Shown: positions 27,996 through 36,996 of the stretch, in pieces
Layout of the letters: every line of letters starts with the position of its first letter
Numbering within the stretch: position 1 is the first letter of the stretch
From: an uncultured Bacteroidales bacterium
Lineage (GTDB): Bacteria > Bacteroidota > Bacteroidia > Bacteroidales > UBA932
Assembly (NCBI GenBank): GCA_946999645.1
Contig: CAMQDS010000010.1
Span: forward strand, 7,887-71,886
Length of the DNA: 64,000 nt
Reading direction: 5' to 3'
Position numbers and translations under genes: made by a program
The notes under the pieces: generated by a model
What the model saw: the letters and a program-made list of their open reading frames with translations, nothing else
What the model was told of the DNA's origin: nothing
Databases searched by the model: none

Positions 27996-28764
27996 ACGCT
28001 CTACATGGGCTGCTCCATATTTTGTTTTTTTGGCATTATTTGTAGTACTGCCACTTTTTATGGTTTTATTTTATGCTTTCCATAATATAAGCGGAGCTGT
28101 AACCTTTGATAACTTTATAAAATTTTTTCAAAGACCAGAAGATTTCAATACATTCATCTATTCTATTGAAATTGCAATAATGACTACAATACTATGTCTA
28201 TTATTGGGTTATCCTGCAGCATGGATATTGAGCAATTCATCATTGAATAGGTCTTCTATAACCATAATGCTTTTTATTCTTCCAATGTGGATAAATATGC
28301 TTATCCGCACTTTAGCAACAGTTGCACTTTTTGATTTTTTGAAACTTCCTCTTGGAGAATCAGCTCTTTTATTTGGAATGGTTTACAACTTTCTTCCATT
28401 TATGATTTATCCTATATATAACACTCTAAGTAAAATGGATAATTCATACATAGAAGCTGCTCAAGATCTCGGGGCAACACCAAAGGAAGTCTTTAGAAAA
28501 GTAACCCTTCCATTGTCTATGCCAGGAGTTGTCAGTGGTATTCTTATGGTTTTTATGCCTACTATATCTACTTTTGCGGTTGCTGAACTCCTCACTATGA
28601 ATAAGGTAAAACTATTTGGAACGACAATTCAGGAAAACATAAATAACGGTATGTGGAATTACGGAGCAACACTCGCCTTGATTATGCTGATAATAATAGG
28701 TTTAACATCTTTACTTCCTGATGGGGACAAGGCAAGGGAAGACGAAAAAGGAGGATTGTTATAA
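27982..28764 (+). CDS. potB: Spermidine/putrescine ABC transporter permease PotB
   Basis: This is an inner-membrane permease of 260 residues with six helices and the EAA loop YIEAAQDLGATPKEVFRKVTLPLSMPG, which contacts PotA. The start overlaps the end of potA, and its stop shares one base with the potC start (TAATG). Its partner is PotC. The C-terminal tail DGDKAREDEKGGLL is short and charged. Confidence 0.95.
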   Translation: MKIIKRSTWAAPYFVFLALFVVLPLFMVLFYAFHNISGAVTFDNFIKFFQRPEDFNTFIYSIEIAIMTTILCLLLGYPAAWILSNSSLNRSSITIMLFILPMWINMLIRTLATVALFDFLKLPLGESALLFGMVYNFLPFMIYPIYNTLSKMDNSYIEAAQDLGATPKEVFRKVTLPLSMPGVVSGILMVFMPTISTFAVAELLTMNKVKLFGTTIQENINNGMWNYGATLALIMLIIIGLTSLLPDGDKAREDEKGGLL

Positions 28765-29552
28765 TGAAACGATTTTTTGCACAGGCTTACATATGGCTAC
28801 TCCTAATAATATTATACTCCCCTATACTGATTATTGCAGTATTTTCTTTTACAGAAGCAAAAGTTTTAGGGAATTGGACAGGTTTTTCCACACGGCTCTA
28901 TGCTAATGTATTTAATTTAGGAATTAATCAATCATTAATTAAGGCTATAGAAAATACACTTACCATAGCCATAATTTCTGCATTGTGTTCAACCATTTTA
29001 GGTACATTTTCAGCTATAGGCATCTTCAATTTACATGGTAAAAAAAGAAAAATAATTAATTTTCTCAACGATATACCAATGATTAATCCAGATATTATAA
29101 CAGGCATATCGTTATTTCTTCTTTTTGTAGCAGTTGGTATTACTCAAGGCTATGGAACAGTTCTGATTGCACATATTTCATTTTGTACTCCATATGTTGT
29201 GCTCAGCATATTGCCAAAACTCAGACAAATGAATCCTAATACGTACGAGGCTGCATTAGATTTGGGAGCCACTCCGTTACAGGCTCTTCGTAAAGTCATA
29301 ATACCGCAAATACGACCAGGTATGTTGTCAGGTTTTATTTTGGCATTTACTCTGTCTTTGGATGACTTTGCAGTTACACTCTTCACGAAAGGAAATCAAG
29401 GCTTGGAAACTCTATCTACCTACATCTATGCCGATGCAAGGAAAGGAGGCTTAACCCCGGAGTTAAGACCTGTAATGACACTTATTTTTATTATTGTACT
29501 TTTACTACTTATAATTATTAATATTCGTTCTTCTAAATCTATAAGTAAATGA
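28764..29552 (+). CDS. potC: Spermidine/putrescine ABC transporter permease PotC
   Basis: This is the second inner-membrane permease, 262 residues, with six helices. The EAA loop is YEAALDLGATPLQALRKVIIPQIRPG, followed by the PotC-typical LSLDDFAVTLFTKGNQGLETLSTYIYADARKG. It starts on the last base of potB and overlaps potD by four bases (ATGA), showing tight translational coupling. Confidence 0.95.
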   Translation: MKRFFAQAYIWLLLIILYSPILIIAVFSFTEAKVLGNWTGFSTRLYANVFNLGINQSLIKAIENTLTIAIISALCSTILGTFSAIGIFNLHGKKRKIINFLNDIPMINPDIITGISLFLLFVAVGITQGYGTVLIAHISFCTPYVVLSILPKLRQMNPNTYEAALDLGATPLQALRKVIIPQIRPGMLSGFILAFTLSLDDFAVTLFTKGNQGLETLSTYIYADARKGGLTPELRPVMTLIFIIVLLLLIIINIRSSKSISK

Positions 29553-30853
29553 AAAAAATCCTAATACTGATTGTTGAAATAATCGCTTCTCTAATTTTCA
29601 ATATCAACGCAGCTGATAGAGAACATACTCTAAAAATTTATAATTGGGCAGATTATATTGATGAATCTGTGCTGAAAGAATTTCAACAATGGTATACAAA
29701 ACAAACAGGAGAAAAGGTAAATATTGTATATCAGCTATTTGATATTAATGAAGTAATGCTTTCTAAAATAGAACTTGGACATGAAGATTTTGATGTAGTC
29801 TGTCCTTCTGACTATATTATAGAAAAAATGCTTCGTGCAGATATGCTGCTTCCAATAGAAAGAAATTTTGGAAAGACACCAGACTATACTAAAAATATCT
29901 CTCCATATATTATTGAAAAATTAAATCAAATAGATGGGCATGGTAAAAATGCTAACGACTATGCAGTGAGTTATATGTGGGGTACTACTGGTATACTATA
30001 CAATAAAAAATATATCAAACGCGATGAGGTATCCACATGGGAGTGTTTAAGGAATCCTAAATTTAAGGGCAAACTCTTAATGAAAGAATCCTTCAGAGAT
30101 GTATTTACCTGCCTTCTTATTCATCTTAATAGAGAAAAATTAAACTCAGGTGAAATTAAACTAAAGGATTTGACCTTTAATGCTTCAGATAAAGAAATAG
30201 CAAAAGTTGAAAATTTTTTAAATGACGTTAAAGGGAATGTTGCGGGCTGGGAGGCTGATTTCGGTAAAGAATTGATGACTAAAGAAAAAGGCTGGCTAAA
30301 TTTCACATATAGTGGAGATGCCGCCTGGGCTATAGAAGAAGCAGAAAAAGTAGGGGTTGATTTGGACTATGTCATTCCAAAAGAAGGAAGTATTGTATGG
30401 TTTGACGGCTGGGTAATACCAAAGTATGCACAAAACATAAAGGCTGCAAGATATTTTATCGATTTTATGTGCAGAAGTGATATTGCAAAGAAGAATATGG
30501 ATGCTATTGGTTATGTAAGTTCAGTCGGTGGAGATGAATTGTTATCCATGGTTGAAGATACATTGAGATATTCTCCGATTGATGCATCCTATTTTTTTGG
30601 AGAAAAAGCAAAGGCGGTTTGCATAAACCCTATACAGTATCCTGACAATTCTATTATCTCAAAATGCGGAATGGAACATGACAGTGGAGATAGGACAGAA
30701 GCCTTACTTGCTATGTGGTCAAGGGTAAAAGGTGATAATGCCACAAGAAGTACTTATGTAATAATTATAATTGCAATAGTGTCGCTTATTGCTGGTTATT
30801 TTGTATCAAAGACGAAAAAAAGAAAAAAAATCAGCCGTAGCCATAGACGCTAA
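29549..30853 (+). CDS. potD: Polyamine-binding protein PotD with C-terminal membrane anchor
   Basis: This is the substrate-binding protein of the polyamine importer. After a signal peptide (LIFNINAAD) the mature start LKIYNWADYIDESVLKEFQ is classic PotD, and later parts (VCPSDYIIEKML, WGTTGILYNKK, GSIVWFDGWVIPKYA) match the family. At 434 residues it is some 80 longer than the soluble E. coli protein. The extra C-terminal part contains a transmembrane helix (VIIIIAIVSLIAGYFV) and a basic tail (KTKKRKKISRSHRR). The protein therefore seems anchored to the inner membrane at its C-terminus instead of free or lipid-anchored. It ends over a hairpin that can terminate both convergent operons. Confidence 0.93.
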   Translation: MKKILILIVEIIASLIFNINAADREHTLKIYNWADYIDESVLKEFQQWYTKQTGEKVNIVYQLFDINEVMLSKIELGHEDFDVVCPSDYIIEKMLRADMLLPIERNFGKTPDYTKNISPYIIEKLNQIDGHGKNANDYAVSYMWGTTGILYNKKYIKRDEVSTWECLRNPKFKGKLLMKESFRDVFTCLLIHLNREKLNSGEIKLKDLTFNASDKEIAKVENFLNDVKGNVAGWEADFGKELMTKEKGWLNFTYSGDAAWAIEEAEKVGVDLDYVIPKEGSIVWFDGWVIPKYAQNIKAARYFIDFMCRSDIAKKNMDAIGYVSSVGGDELLSMVEDTLRYSPIDASYFFGEKAKAVCINPIQYPDNSIISKCGMEHDSGDRTEALLAMWSRVKGDNATRSTYVIIIIAIVSLIAGYFVSKTKKRKKISRSHRR

Positions 30854-30864
30854 CGACTGATTTT
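30827..30864. terminator. Bidirectional terminator overlapping the ends of potD and the DUF4625-type gene
   Basis: AAAATCAG pairs with CTGATTTT, and the inner CGT-GC pairs with GC-ACG. A-rich and T-rich flanks lie on both sides. The hairpin covers the potD stop and the last codons of the leftward lipoprotein gene. The two genes themselves overlap by 4 bases at their 3' ends. Confidence 0.7.
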
Positions 30865-31332
30865 AATACTCCAAGACCTTAATTGCTGCCACCCTGACTT
30901 ATCAGTAAGTCTTATCATAAAATGGTAATCTCCTTCATCTATATCGGCTGGTATAGGTATATCAATATTAACCTTATATGATTTAAGTTTAGATGGTATT
31001 GTAAAGTCCTTGTTATATATCCAAGGGTGAACAGGCTGTTTTTTAGCATCAAGTGTACATTCCTCATGTTCAGTACTATGAGTATGATGATCAAAATTAT
31101 TATGTACTTCAATGTTAAAACTTCCCAATTCTACATCATCCGAAAAAACAAGTCTTACAGGAATAAATGTACCTTTTATAAAGACATTGCAATTCTTTGG
31201 TGATGCCTCATTTCCTGAGGCTAATATTTCAGGCTTATTTTCATCAATATCTGTCTTATCCCTGTGACAAGACAGGAATAAGACAGGTAAAATGATAAAT
31301 GATAAAATAAGTTTATAATACTTGTTTCTCAT
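30850..31332 (-). CDS. DUF4625-type lipoprotein (second in operon)
   Basis: This is a 160-residue lipoprotein with lipobox LPVLFLSCH. The mature domain has an Ig-like beta pattern like that of the protein encoded just upstream, ending DEGDYHFMIRLTDKSGWQQLRSWSIKI. A His-rich stretch (HNNFDHHTHSTEHEE, residues ~83-97) suggests metal binding. It shares no spacing with the upstream gene (stop and start touch) and the two are probably paralogues. Along with the TonB receptor upstream, it may help capture a metal or metallo-compound at the surface. The function is inferred only. Confidence 0.75.
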   Translation of the reverse strand: MRNKYYKLILSFIILPVLFLSCHRDKTDIDENKPEILASGNEASPKNCNVFIKGTFIPVRLVFSDDVELGSFNIEVHNNFDHHTHSTEHEECTLDAKKQPVHPWIYNKDFTIPSKLKSYKVNIDIPIPADIDEGDYHFMIRLTDKSGWQQLRSWSIKISR

Positions 31333-31745
31333 TATTTTGTGACTTTGATATGCACTTCTGAAGTTGCTGTCTGACCTTGCTTGTCAATTACAGTAAAATG
31401 AAGATGATATTCTCCTTCAGGAGCATTTGCAGGAATATCAATATGTTCATGAAATTTGGTGTTTTTCACTCCAATGTACTTTCCTTCTTTAAAGCTCTTT
31501 TCAATTTCAAATTTACCACCCTCTTTATGTATCTCTACATTGATTTCTTTAATAAGTCCTTCAGCCTCAATTGTTCCTTCAAGATGCATATCTTTTCCTA
31601 TAGTAGCAACTTTGCTGTTTTTATGTCCTACCTCTGTAAGATTAATAACAGGTTTTGCAATAACATTTGAAGATTCTTTCTTGCAAGAAGAAAGTGCTGA
31701 AACTGCAAGCAGCACAGAAGCTGCAAATACTAAAATTTTTTTCAT
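31332..31745 (-). CDS. DUF4625-type lipoprotein (first in operon)
   Basis: This 137-residue lipoprotein has lipobox VSALSSCKKE. Its single beta-rich domain contains GKDMHLEGTIEAEGLIKEINVEIH and ends with ANAPEGEYHLHFTVIDKQGQTATSEVHIKV, the pattern of the Bacteroidota DUF4625 family. It is next to a second copy downstream and follows the TonB receptor gene by 33 bases. The presence of several His residues (HKN, HLEG, HKEGG, HEHIDI, HLHF) is compatible with metal binding. Confidence 0.78.
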   Translation of the reverse strand: MKKILVFAASVLLAVSALSSCKKESSNVIAKPVINLTEVGHKNSKVATIGKDMHLEGTIEAEGLIKEINVEIHKEGGKFEIEKSFKEGKYIGVKNTKFHEHIDIPANAPEGEYHLHFTVIDKQGQTATSEVHIKVTK

Positions 31746-31778
31746 AAAAATAAAAATTTAAAAAATTAAACAATAGTG

Positions 31779-33908
31779 TTAAAATTCAATTCCTAATAAT
31801 ACCGTTACATTACGCCCTGGTTCAGGGACATCAATAAGACGATAAAAACTTGTATGGTCATAATATTTTCTATTGAATATATTATTTATAGCAAGATTCA
31901 TTTTTAATTTTAATTTATTAATTGATAATGTATTACCAATATTAATATCTGTTGTATTGTAACCAGCGGTCGGAAGTTCTGGTGGTACAATATCATACTT
32001 ATCTCCTACCACCCTTTCAATAATAGAAAGATATGTATTACTTTTTCTTGAAGGGATAGAGTACTTTAATTCACATGAAACAGACCATGGAGGAGAGAAA
32101 GGAAGTGTATAATCTTTTTTAATTCCTGACAACTGTACTGCATAAAGATAATCTCCCATTATAGTACAATCCATATTTTTAATTATACGAATATTTCCTT
32201 GTGCCTCAAGTCCCCATCTAAAGACTTCACTTTGCACATAATTATATGTCTGAAGTCCCTCTGTATATTTAGAAGTAGGATTAAGATAGATATAGTTTGG
32301 AAAATAATTTACAAATGGGTCAATTTGAAAACTAAATGCTCCATAAGACCAAGAAATACCAGCATCTGCCTGATATGATTTTTCTGCGTTCAAATGGGAG
32401 TTGCCTTTTTCATATCTAAAGATATGATAATTAATACCATCTGTTCCTAATTCTTTTGCAATAGGAGCCCTAAAACCTTTACCTATATTAGCCTTTAAGA
32501 CCCAATTATTAGTAAGGTAATTTATACCGATAGACCATGTAAAACTATTAAAATACCTGCTAAGTTCATCAGAACGTCTTTTATACACCATATTGCCTCC
32601 TTCTGGCGTCTTAAACCAATCATTGTATGTATGTATTTCAGTATTTATAAAGTCATACCTGACTCCTCCGCTTATTATTAAATTATTTTTAACTTTATAT
32701 TTATCAAATAGATAAGAACCTATGGAAAAGGTTTCAAAGTCTGGAATTATAAATCCCCACCCTTTTCTTCTGTTATGCTGATATTCCGAATTAACTCCTA
32801 AAGAAATACTATGACTGGTAAATATCCTACTTTTAGCCCCAAGATTTACAGTAAAGGTATTTTTATTAAACTGCCTTTCCAATGGATTGGAAGGAATAGG
32901 CATATATCCGTGAGATACAGGTTCAGAACATTCTTTTCTAAGATTATTCTGGTATGAAATAGCTGAATATAAATTAATTTCACCTAAATCAAACGATGTA
33001 TTATTAACTATTTTAAGATGATTGACACTATGAAATGGTAAGTCTATATCTCTTCGACTTTTATCATAATCAATTTCTGACATCCTGACTTCAAGACCAT
33101 GTGCATTTGCAAAAAATCCTGATTTTGAATATATATCAGACACTCTAAAGTCAGTTTGGAAATTTCCTGATATATAACCTAATGTTAGGCTGCCATCTTC
33201 CTCTCTTCCTGCTGTATTACGCAATCTCCTATCCTTTAACTTTATATAATAAGAATAATATTGTATACTGTCTGCAGGTATTTTATAATCCGCATAATCT
33301 ATTATAGTAAAATGACTTCTAAAATAAAATGCTCCATTTCTGCCAGCAACTTTAGCAGAAACACCTATTGATTCATTATTACTCCTTGCAAATATATTGG
33401 CTTTGGCTTCAATTTTATCCACAGGCAAATAATTGCTATACAGATTAATAACTCCTCCTATGGCATCAGATCCGTAAAGTAAGGCAGACGGCCCCTTTAC
33501 TATATCTATCTTATCAAGATCAAATTGATCTATTTCAAGCCCATGGTCTTCCCCCCACTGCTGTCCTTCGTGTTTAATACCATTTTCTGTAACTACCATT
33601 CGGTTAAAGCCAAGCCCTCTTATTGACGGTTTTGATTCGCCAGAACCGATACTCATAGCCCTTACTCCTGGTATTCCTGACAAGCTCTGCATAAGACTGC
33701 CCGAAAACTTGCTTTGAATATATGCCTTATCTAAGGATACTATATTTTGAGGCAATTTCATCATTATTGCCCTCCTGTCCGATTTACCCGACACTACAGC
33801 CTCATCTATAACAAGACCATTAAGGATTGAAGTTGTATCTTTTTTCTGTGCAGATAAAGACAAGGCAGACAGGAGAAAAACTATAGTACTAACTATATTT
33901 TTCAACAT
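31779..33908 (-). CDS. TonB-dependent outer-membrane receptor (metal/haem-type)
   Basis: This 709-residue receptor lacks the carboxypeptidase-like N-terminal domain of SusC proteins, so it belongs to the classic metal/siderophore-type group. A signal peptide (LLSALSLSAQ) precedes a plug domain with IPGVRAMSIGSGESKPSIRGLG, GQQWGEDHGLEIDQFDLDKIDIVKGPSALLYGSDAIGGVINL and a barrel ending in Phe (TVLLGIEF). The EDHGLEID plug sequence resembles zinc/haem-type receptors. It heads a leftward set with two DUF4625-type lipoproteins and follows a small His/Cys protein gene. Metal uptake is the likely role. The exact ligand is unknown. Confidence 0.9.
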   Translation of the reverse strand: MLKNIVSTIVFLLSALSLSAQKKDTTSILNGLVIDEAVVSGKSDRRAIMMKLPQNIVSLDKAYIQSKFSGSLMQSLSGIPGVRAMSIGSGESKPSIRGLGFNRMVVTENGIKHEGQQWGEDHGLEIDQFDLDKIDIVKGPSALLYGSDAIGGVINLYSNYLPVDKIEAKANIFARSNNESIGVSAKVAGRNGAFYFRSHFTIIDYADYKIPADSIQYYSYYIKLKDRRLRNTAGREEDGSLTLGYISGNFQTDFRVSDIYSKSGFFANAHGLEVRMSEIDYDKSRRDIDLPFHSVNHLKIVNNTSFDLGEINLYSAISYQNNLRKECSEPVSHGYMPIPSNPLERQFNKNTFTVNLGAKSRIFTSHSISLGVNSEYQHNRRKGWGFIIPDFETFSIGSYLFDKYKVKNNLIISGGVRYDFINTEIHTYNDWFKTPEGGNMVYKRRSDELSRYFNSFTWSIGINYLTNNWVLKANIGKGFRAPIAKELGTDGINYHIFRYEKGNSHLNAEKSYQADAGISWSYGAFSFQIDPFVNYFPNYIYLNPTSKYTEGLQTYNYVQSEVFRWGLEAQGNIRIIKNMDCTIMGDYLYAVQLSGIKKDYTLPFSPPWSVSCELKYSIPSRKSNTYLSIIERVVGDKYDIVPPELPTAGYNTTDINIGNTLSINKLKLKMNLAINNIFNRKYYDHTSFYRLIDVPEPGRNVTVLLGIEF

Positions 33909-33970
33909 CTGTATTTAAATTGTGATTATTACGAGGCTCTACGCCTCAATTATCTTTTTACTCTAACTCT

Positions 33971-33991
33971 GGATATTAGAAATAAATATCC
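33971..33991 (-). other. Hairpin between the small His/Cys gene and the TonB receptor gene
   Basis: GGATATT pairs with AATATCC over 7 bp with a 7-base loop. A second small stem (GAGGC/GCCTC, 33933-33947) follows closer to the receptor start. Together they may form a processing or attenuation signal within a shared transcript. No T-tract is present. Confidence 0.35.
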
Positions 33992-34000
33992 GCTTTTATC

Positions 34001-34321
34001 TTAAGAAAGGCAGACAGGAGGGGCCCTAAGTCCGTTAGAGAAAGAAGAACTAAGAATTACAGAACAGATATACGGTTTAAACGGTATATCATTAAATTCA
34101 AAAATTGATTCGAAAATTACGGGAGTGGTTTCAGTAAATGGAGAAACTGTAAAATGGCAAATTGCACAATCTTCGCTGTATTCACCAGATTTACTATCTG
34201 ATAATAGAGAAACTGAAACCCCGTTTGAATTATGAAAGTGAGTTACCTTTACCACAAAAGCCAGCATCAGTGTCATAAATAACACTGATCCTATAACAAA
34301 TCTTTTGAGGTCTTTTATCAT
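34001..34321 (-). CDS. Small membrane-anchored His/Cys protein, LRAPP C-terminus
   Basis: This 106-residue protein has one N-terminal hydrophobic helix (FVIGSVLFMTLMLAFVV), then HFHNSN, a CAICHF motif and the C-terminal LRAPPVCLS. Small proteins with a HxH, a CxxC and an L-R-A/G-P-P end occur next to metal-transport genes in Bacteroidota and proteobacteria (DUF2946-like). I do not know the exact family. It lies 92 bases upstream of the TonB receptor on the same strand and may be the first gene of that operon. Metal sensing or binding is the natural guess. Confidence 0.6.
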   Translation of the reverse strand: MIKDLKRFVIGSVLFMTLMLAFVVKVTHFHNSNGVSVSLLSDSKSGEYSEDCAICHFTVSPFTETTPVIFESIFEFNDIPFKPYICSVILSSSFSNGLRAPPVCLS

Positions 34322-34358
34322 TTAATTCAATTTTCAGCGCGAAGGTATATATTTTTCG

Positions 34359-34390
34359 TTTGTCTACAAAAAAATTCGTAATTAACTTTG
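34359..34390 (+). promoter_or_regulatory. Bacteroidota-type promoter for fhs
   Basis: TTTG (34359-34362), a 20-base spacer and TAACTTTG (34383-34390) match the consensus well. The transcript would have a leader of about 85 bases before the fhs start at 34482, in which I see no known riboswitch. Confidence 0.65.
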
Positions 34391-34481
34391 TCCATATAAC
34401 TATTTCGACTTATTCAAAACTTAAGAGACAGAAAGAATATGCAGTTATAGTTCAAAATAGAATCATTATAAATAGAATATT

Positions 34482-36116
34482 ATGAAGACAGATATAGAAA
34501 TAGCAAGAGAGGTAAAGTTAAAACCTATTGATGAGATTGCCTCTGAAATAGGTATAAGCAGTTCAGATATAGAACAATATGGAAAATTTATTGCGAAAGT
34601 TCCAGGTTCATTAATAAATAAAGAAAAAGTAAAAAAGAGCAAACTTATATTGGTAACGTCTATTACTCCTAACAAAGCAGGTATAGGAAAAACCACCGTA
34701 TCGATAGGTTTGGCATTAGGCATGAAGAAAATTGGTAAAAATGCCATTCTTGCACTTAGAGAGCCATCTTTAGGCCCTTGTTTCGGAATGAAAGGAGGGG
34801 CTGCCGGAGGAGGATATGCACAAGTGCTACCGATGGAGAAAATCAATTTGCATTTTACTGGTGATTTCCATGCAATAACATCTGCCAACAATATGATTTC
34901 AGCTTTGCTTGATAACTATATATACCAACATAGAGCAGAGGGCTTTGGTATGCGTGAAATTTTATTGAAACGTGTACTGGATGTAAATGATAGGTCACTA
35001 AGACAAATAGTTACAGGATTAGGACCATATACTAACGGGGTTGAAGAACAATCTGGATTTGACATTACTCCAGCTTCGGAAATTATGGCAATTCTATGCC
35101 TTTCAAAAGATATAGACGATTTAAAAGAGCGCATCGGGAACATTCTTCTCGGTTACACTCTTAATAACGACCCGTTTTATGTTAAAGATATGCAAATCGA
35201 GGGGGCAATCGCAGCATTATTGCAAGATGCTCTAAACCCTAACTTAGTACAGACAACTGAAAACGGAGCTGCATTTATACATGGTGGACCTTTTGCCAAT
35301 ATAGCCCATGGATGTAATTCAATCCTCGCTACTCAAATGGCAATGACTTACGGTGACTATGTTATAACTGAAGCAGGATTTGGAGCTGATCTTGGAGCGG
35401 AAAAATTCTATAACATAAAATGTAGGAAAGCAGGATTAAATCCTGCTCTGACAATATTGGTAGCAACAATTTCTGGGCTAAAGATGCACGGAAATAATAA
35501 TTTGGAAAAAGGACTCTCAAATTTGGATAAACACATAAAAAACATCCAAAATTTTGGTCAAACTGTACTTGTGTGCCTAAATCGCTATGCTTCAGATACA
35601 ACTAAAGAAATTGAGACTGTACAACAACATTGCAAAGATTTGGAAGTGGACTTTGCCGAGAACGATGCCTATGCAAAAGGAGGAGATGGAGCCATTGAAT
35701 TTGCGAGTCGTGTAATAGAAACCATCAACAATAAACCCTCAAAAGCATTACAATTTACTTATAGTGATACAGACAGTTTAAGTGAAAAAATAGTTGCAAT
35801 CTGTACTAAAATTTATGGAGCATCATCTGTATCATATTCAAAATCAGCACAAAAGAGACTATCTGAAGCAGAAAAATTAGGCTATAATAAATTTCCTATA
35901 TGCATAGCAAAAACACAGTATTCATTTTCGCAAGATGATAAACAATGCGGAGTACCTACAGGCTTTATTATTGATATAAAAGATATTATAATTAATTCAG
36001 GTGCAGAAATGATTGTTGCGGTAGCAGGAGATATAATAAGAATGCCTGGACTGCCAAAAGTTCCTCAAGCACTTAAAATAAACATTGTTGACGGAAATAT
36101 AGTAGGGCTATCATAG
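34482..36116 (+). CDS. fhs: Formate--tetrahydrofolate ligase
   Basis: This cytoplasmic enzyme makes 10-formyltetrahydrofolate from formate, THF and ATP, feeding purine synthesis and one-carbon metabolism. The 544 residues begin with KPIDEIASEIGI, typical of the family. The nucleotide loop TPNKAGIGKTTVSIGLALGM (residues ~62-80), LREPSLGPCFGMKGGAAGGGYAQVLPMEKINLHFTGDFHAI and the later FGADLGAEKF are all family signatures. Full length, single gene, with its own promoter and terminator. Confidence 0.97.
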   Translation: MKTDIEIAREVKLKPIDEIASEIGISSSDIEQYGKFIAKVPGSLINKEKVKKSKLILVTSITPNKAGIGKTTVSIGLALGMKKIGKNAILALREPSLGPCFGMKGGAAGGGYAQVLPMEKINLHFTGDFHAITSANNMISALLDNYIYQHRAEGFGMREILLKRVLDVNDRSLRQIVTGLGPYTNGVEEQSGFDITPASEIMAILCLSKDIDDLKERIGNILLGYTLNNDPFYVKDMQIEGAIAALLQDALNPNLVQTTENGAAFIHGGPFANIAHGCNSILATQMAMTYGDYVITEAGFGADLGAEKFYNIKCRKAGLNPALTILVATISGLKMHGNNNLEKGLSNLDKHIKNIQNFGQTVLVCLNRYASDTTKEIETVQQHCKDLEVDFAENDAYAKGGDGAIEFASRVIETINNKPSKALQFTYSDTDSLSEKIVAICTKIYGASSVSYSKSAQKRLSEAEKLGYNKFPICIAKTQYSFSQDDKQCGVPTGFIIDIKDIIINSGAEMIVAVAGDIIRMPGLPKVPQALKINIVDGNIVGLS

Positions 36117-36119
36117 CAA

Positions 36120-36157
36120 AAAGGGACGGAATATGAAATAATTTCATCCGTCCCTTT
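36120..36157. terminator. Bidirectional terminator after fhs
   Basis: AAAGGGACGGA pairs with TCCGTCCCTTT, with an extra inner TGAAA/TTTCA pairing. It lies 3 bases after the fhs stop and 22 bases from the end of the convergent lipoprotein gene, with T- and A-rich flanks serving both directions. Confidence 0.85.
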
Positions 36158-36179
36158 AAATTTAATCTATCTGAAGTTA

Positions 36180-36980
36180 TTAATTAATAAGTTTCTTTGC
36201 TGTAGACATAAGATTATCTTCAAGTTCAGAATAAGGTACTGTAAAAGTCGGAGTACCAAGAGCATAGGCAGCAATTTCATACTGATTATAAACAAACTCT
36301 ACGCCTTTTTCTGTAAATAACGGATTACAATTTGGAAGATTGATTGTATCATAATTTTCCTCAAAGAGTAGATTTTGTTTCAGCTCCTCATCTGTAGTTA
36401 TATTCCAATATTTCTTAAGTCCCTTTATAATAAGATTTTGGAAATTAGGAGTATCCGTATTCTTAAATAATTCCCAGCCAATCCTACGTCCGTCGCTCTT
36501 ACGTAAGGTCACACCAGTACGACTATAACTACCATGAGCCCCTCCTGCATACTGGCTTATCTCACATAAGTAAGTAATATACGACGGTGTCTGTGCATAT
36601 ACTTTCAAAGAAACTGAATAACTTAACTTTATATCAGACATATCTTTTTCAAAGGACTTATATAAAGATTGAAACCCAGATACAGTTGCATCAAAATCAT
36701 TTCTAACTACTTGCTTAATATTACTGCAATCATCCATATACTTATCATTCAGTGACTCATTAATAAATTCACCGATTGCAAGATTGATAGATAATGTTGT
36801 ATCTTTAGGATACTCTACTTTAAATCTGTAATTTCCCGTTTCATCATTGATAACAAGACTGTCAGTAACTGTTTCAATTATATCTGAAGCTACTTTCCCT
36901 GTATTTCTATTACCGCAAACACAACTGCTAAGCATAACAGAACACACTGTTATACTGCTAAAAATTAATCTTATTTTCAT
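36180..36980 (-). CDS. DUF3298/RsiV-like lipoprotein
   Basis: This is a 266-residue lipoprotein when started at the Met of MKIRLIFSSITVC, 12 bases inside the longest frame. The lipobox is VMLSSC. The mature protein has an N-terminal DUF4163-like part (YRFKVEYPKDTTLSINLAIGEFIN) and a C-terminal DUF3298-like part containing YAGGAHGSYSRTGVTLRKSDGRRIGWELF and GVEFVYNQYEIAAYALGTPTFTVPYSEL, the family hallmark. The related RsiV protein binds lysozyme in Firmicutes, but here there is no sigma-factor gene nearby, so that role should not be assumed. It follows the GNAT gene with 16 bases between. Confidence 0.85.
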   Translation of the reverse strand: MKIRLIFSSITVCSVMLSSCVCGNRNTGKVASDIIETVTDSLVINDETGNYRFKVEYPKDTTLSINLAIGEFINESLNDKYMDDCSNIKQVVRNDFDATVSGFQSLYKSFEKDMSDIKLSYSVSLKVYAQTPSYITYLCEISQYAGGAHGSYSRTGVTLRKSDGRRIGWELFKNTDTPNFQNLIIKGLKKYWNITTDEELKQNLLFEENYDTINLPNCNPLFTEKGVEFVYNQYEIAAYALGTPTFTVPYSELEDNLMSTAKKLIN

Positions 36981-36996
36981 AATATCTAACACTATG

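Noticed and set aside
34391..34481. Riboswitch in the fhs leader
   Set aside because: The ~85-base leader shows no recognisable THF or purine riboswitch core.
36180..36980. Anti-sigma factor RsiV
   Set aside because: The DUF3298-like domain is shared, but there is no sigma-factor gene nearby and the protein is a lipoprotein without the anti-sigma part.
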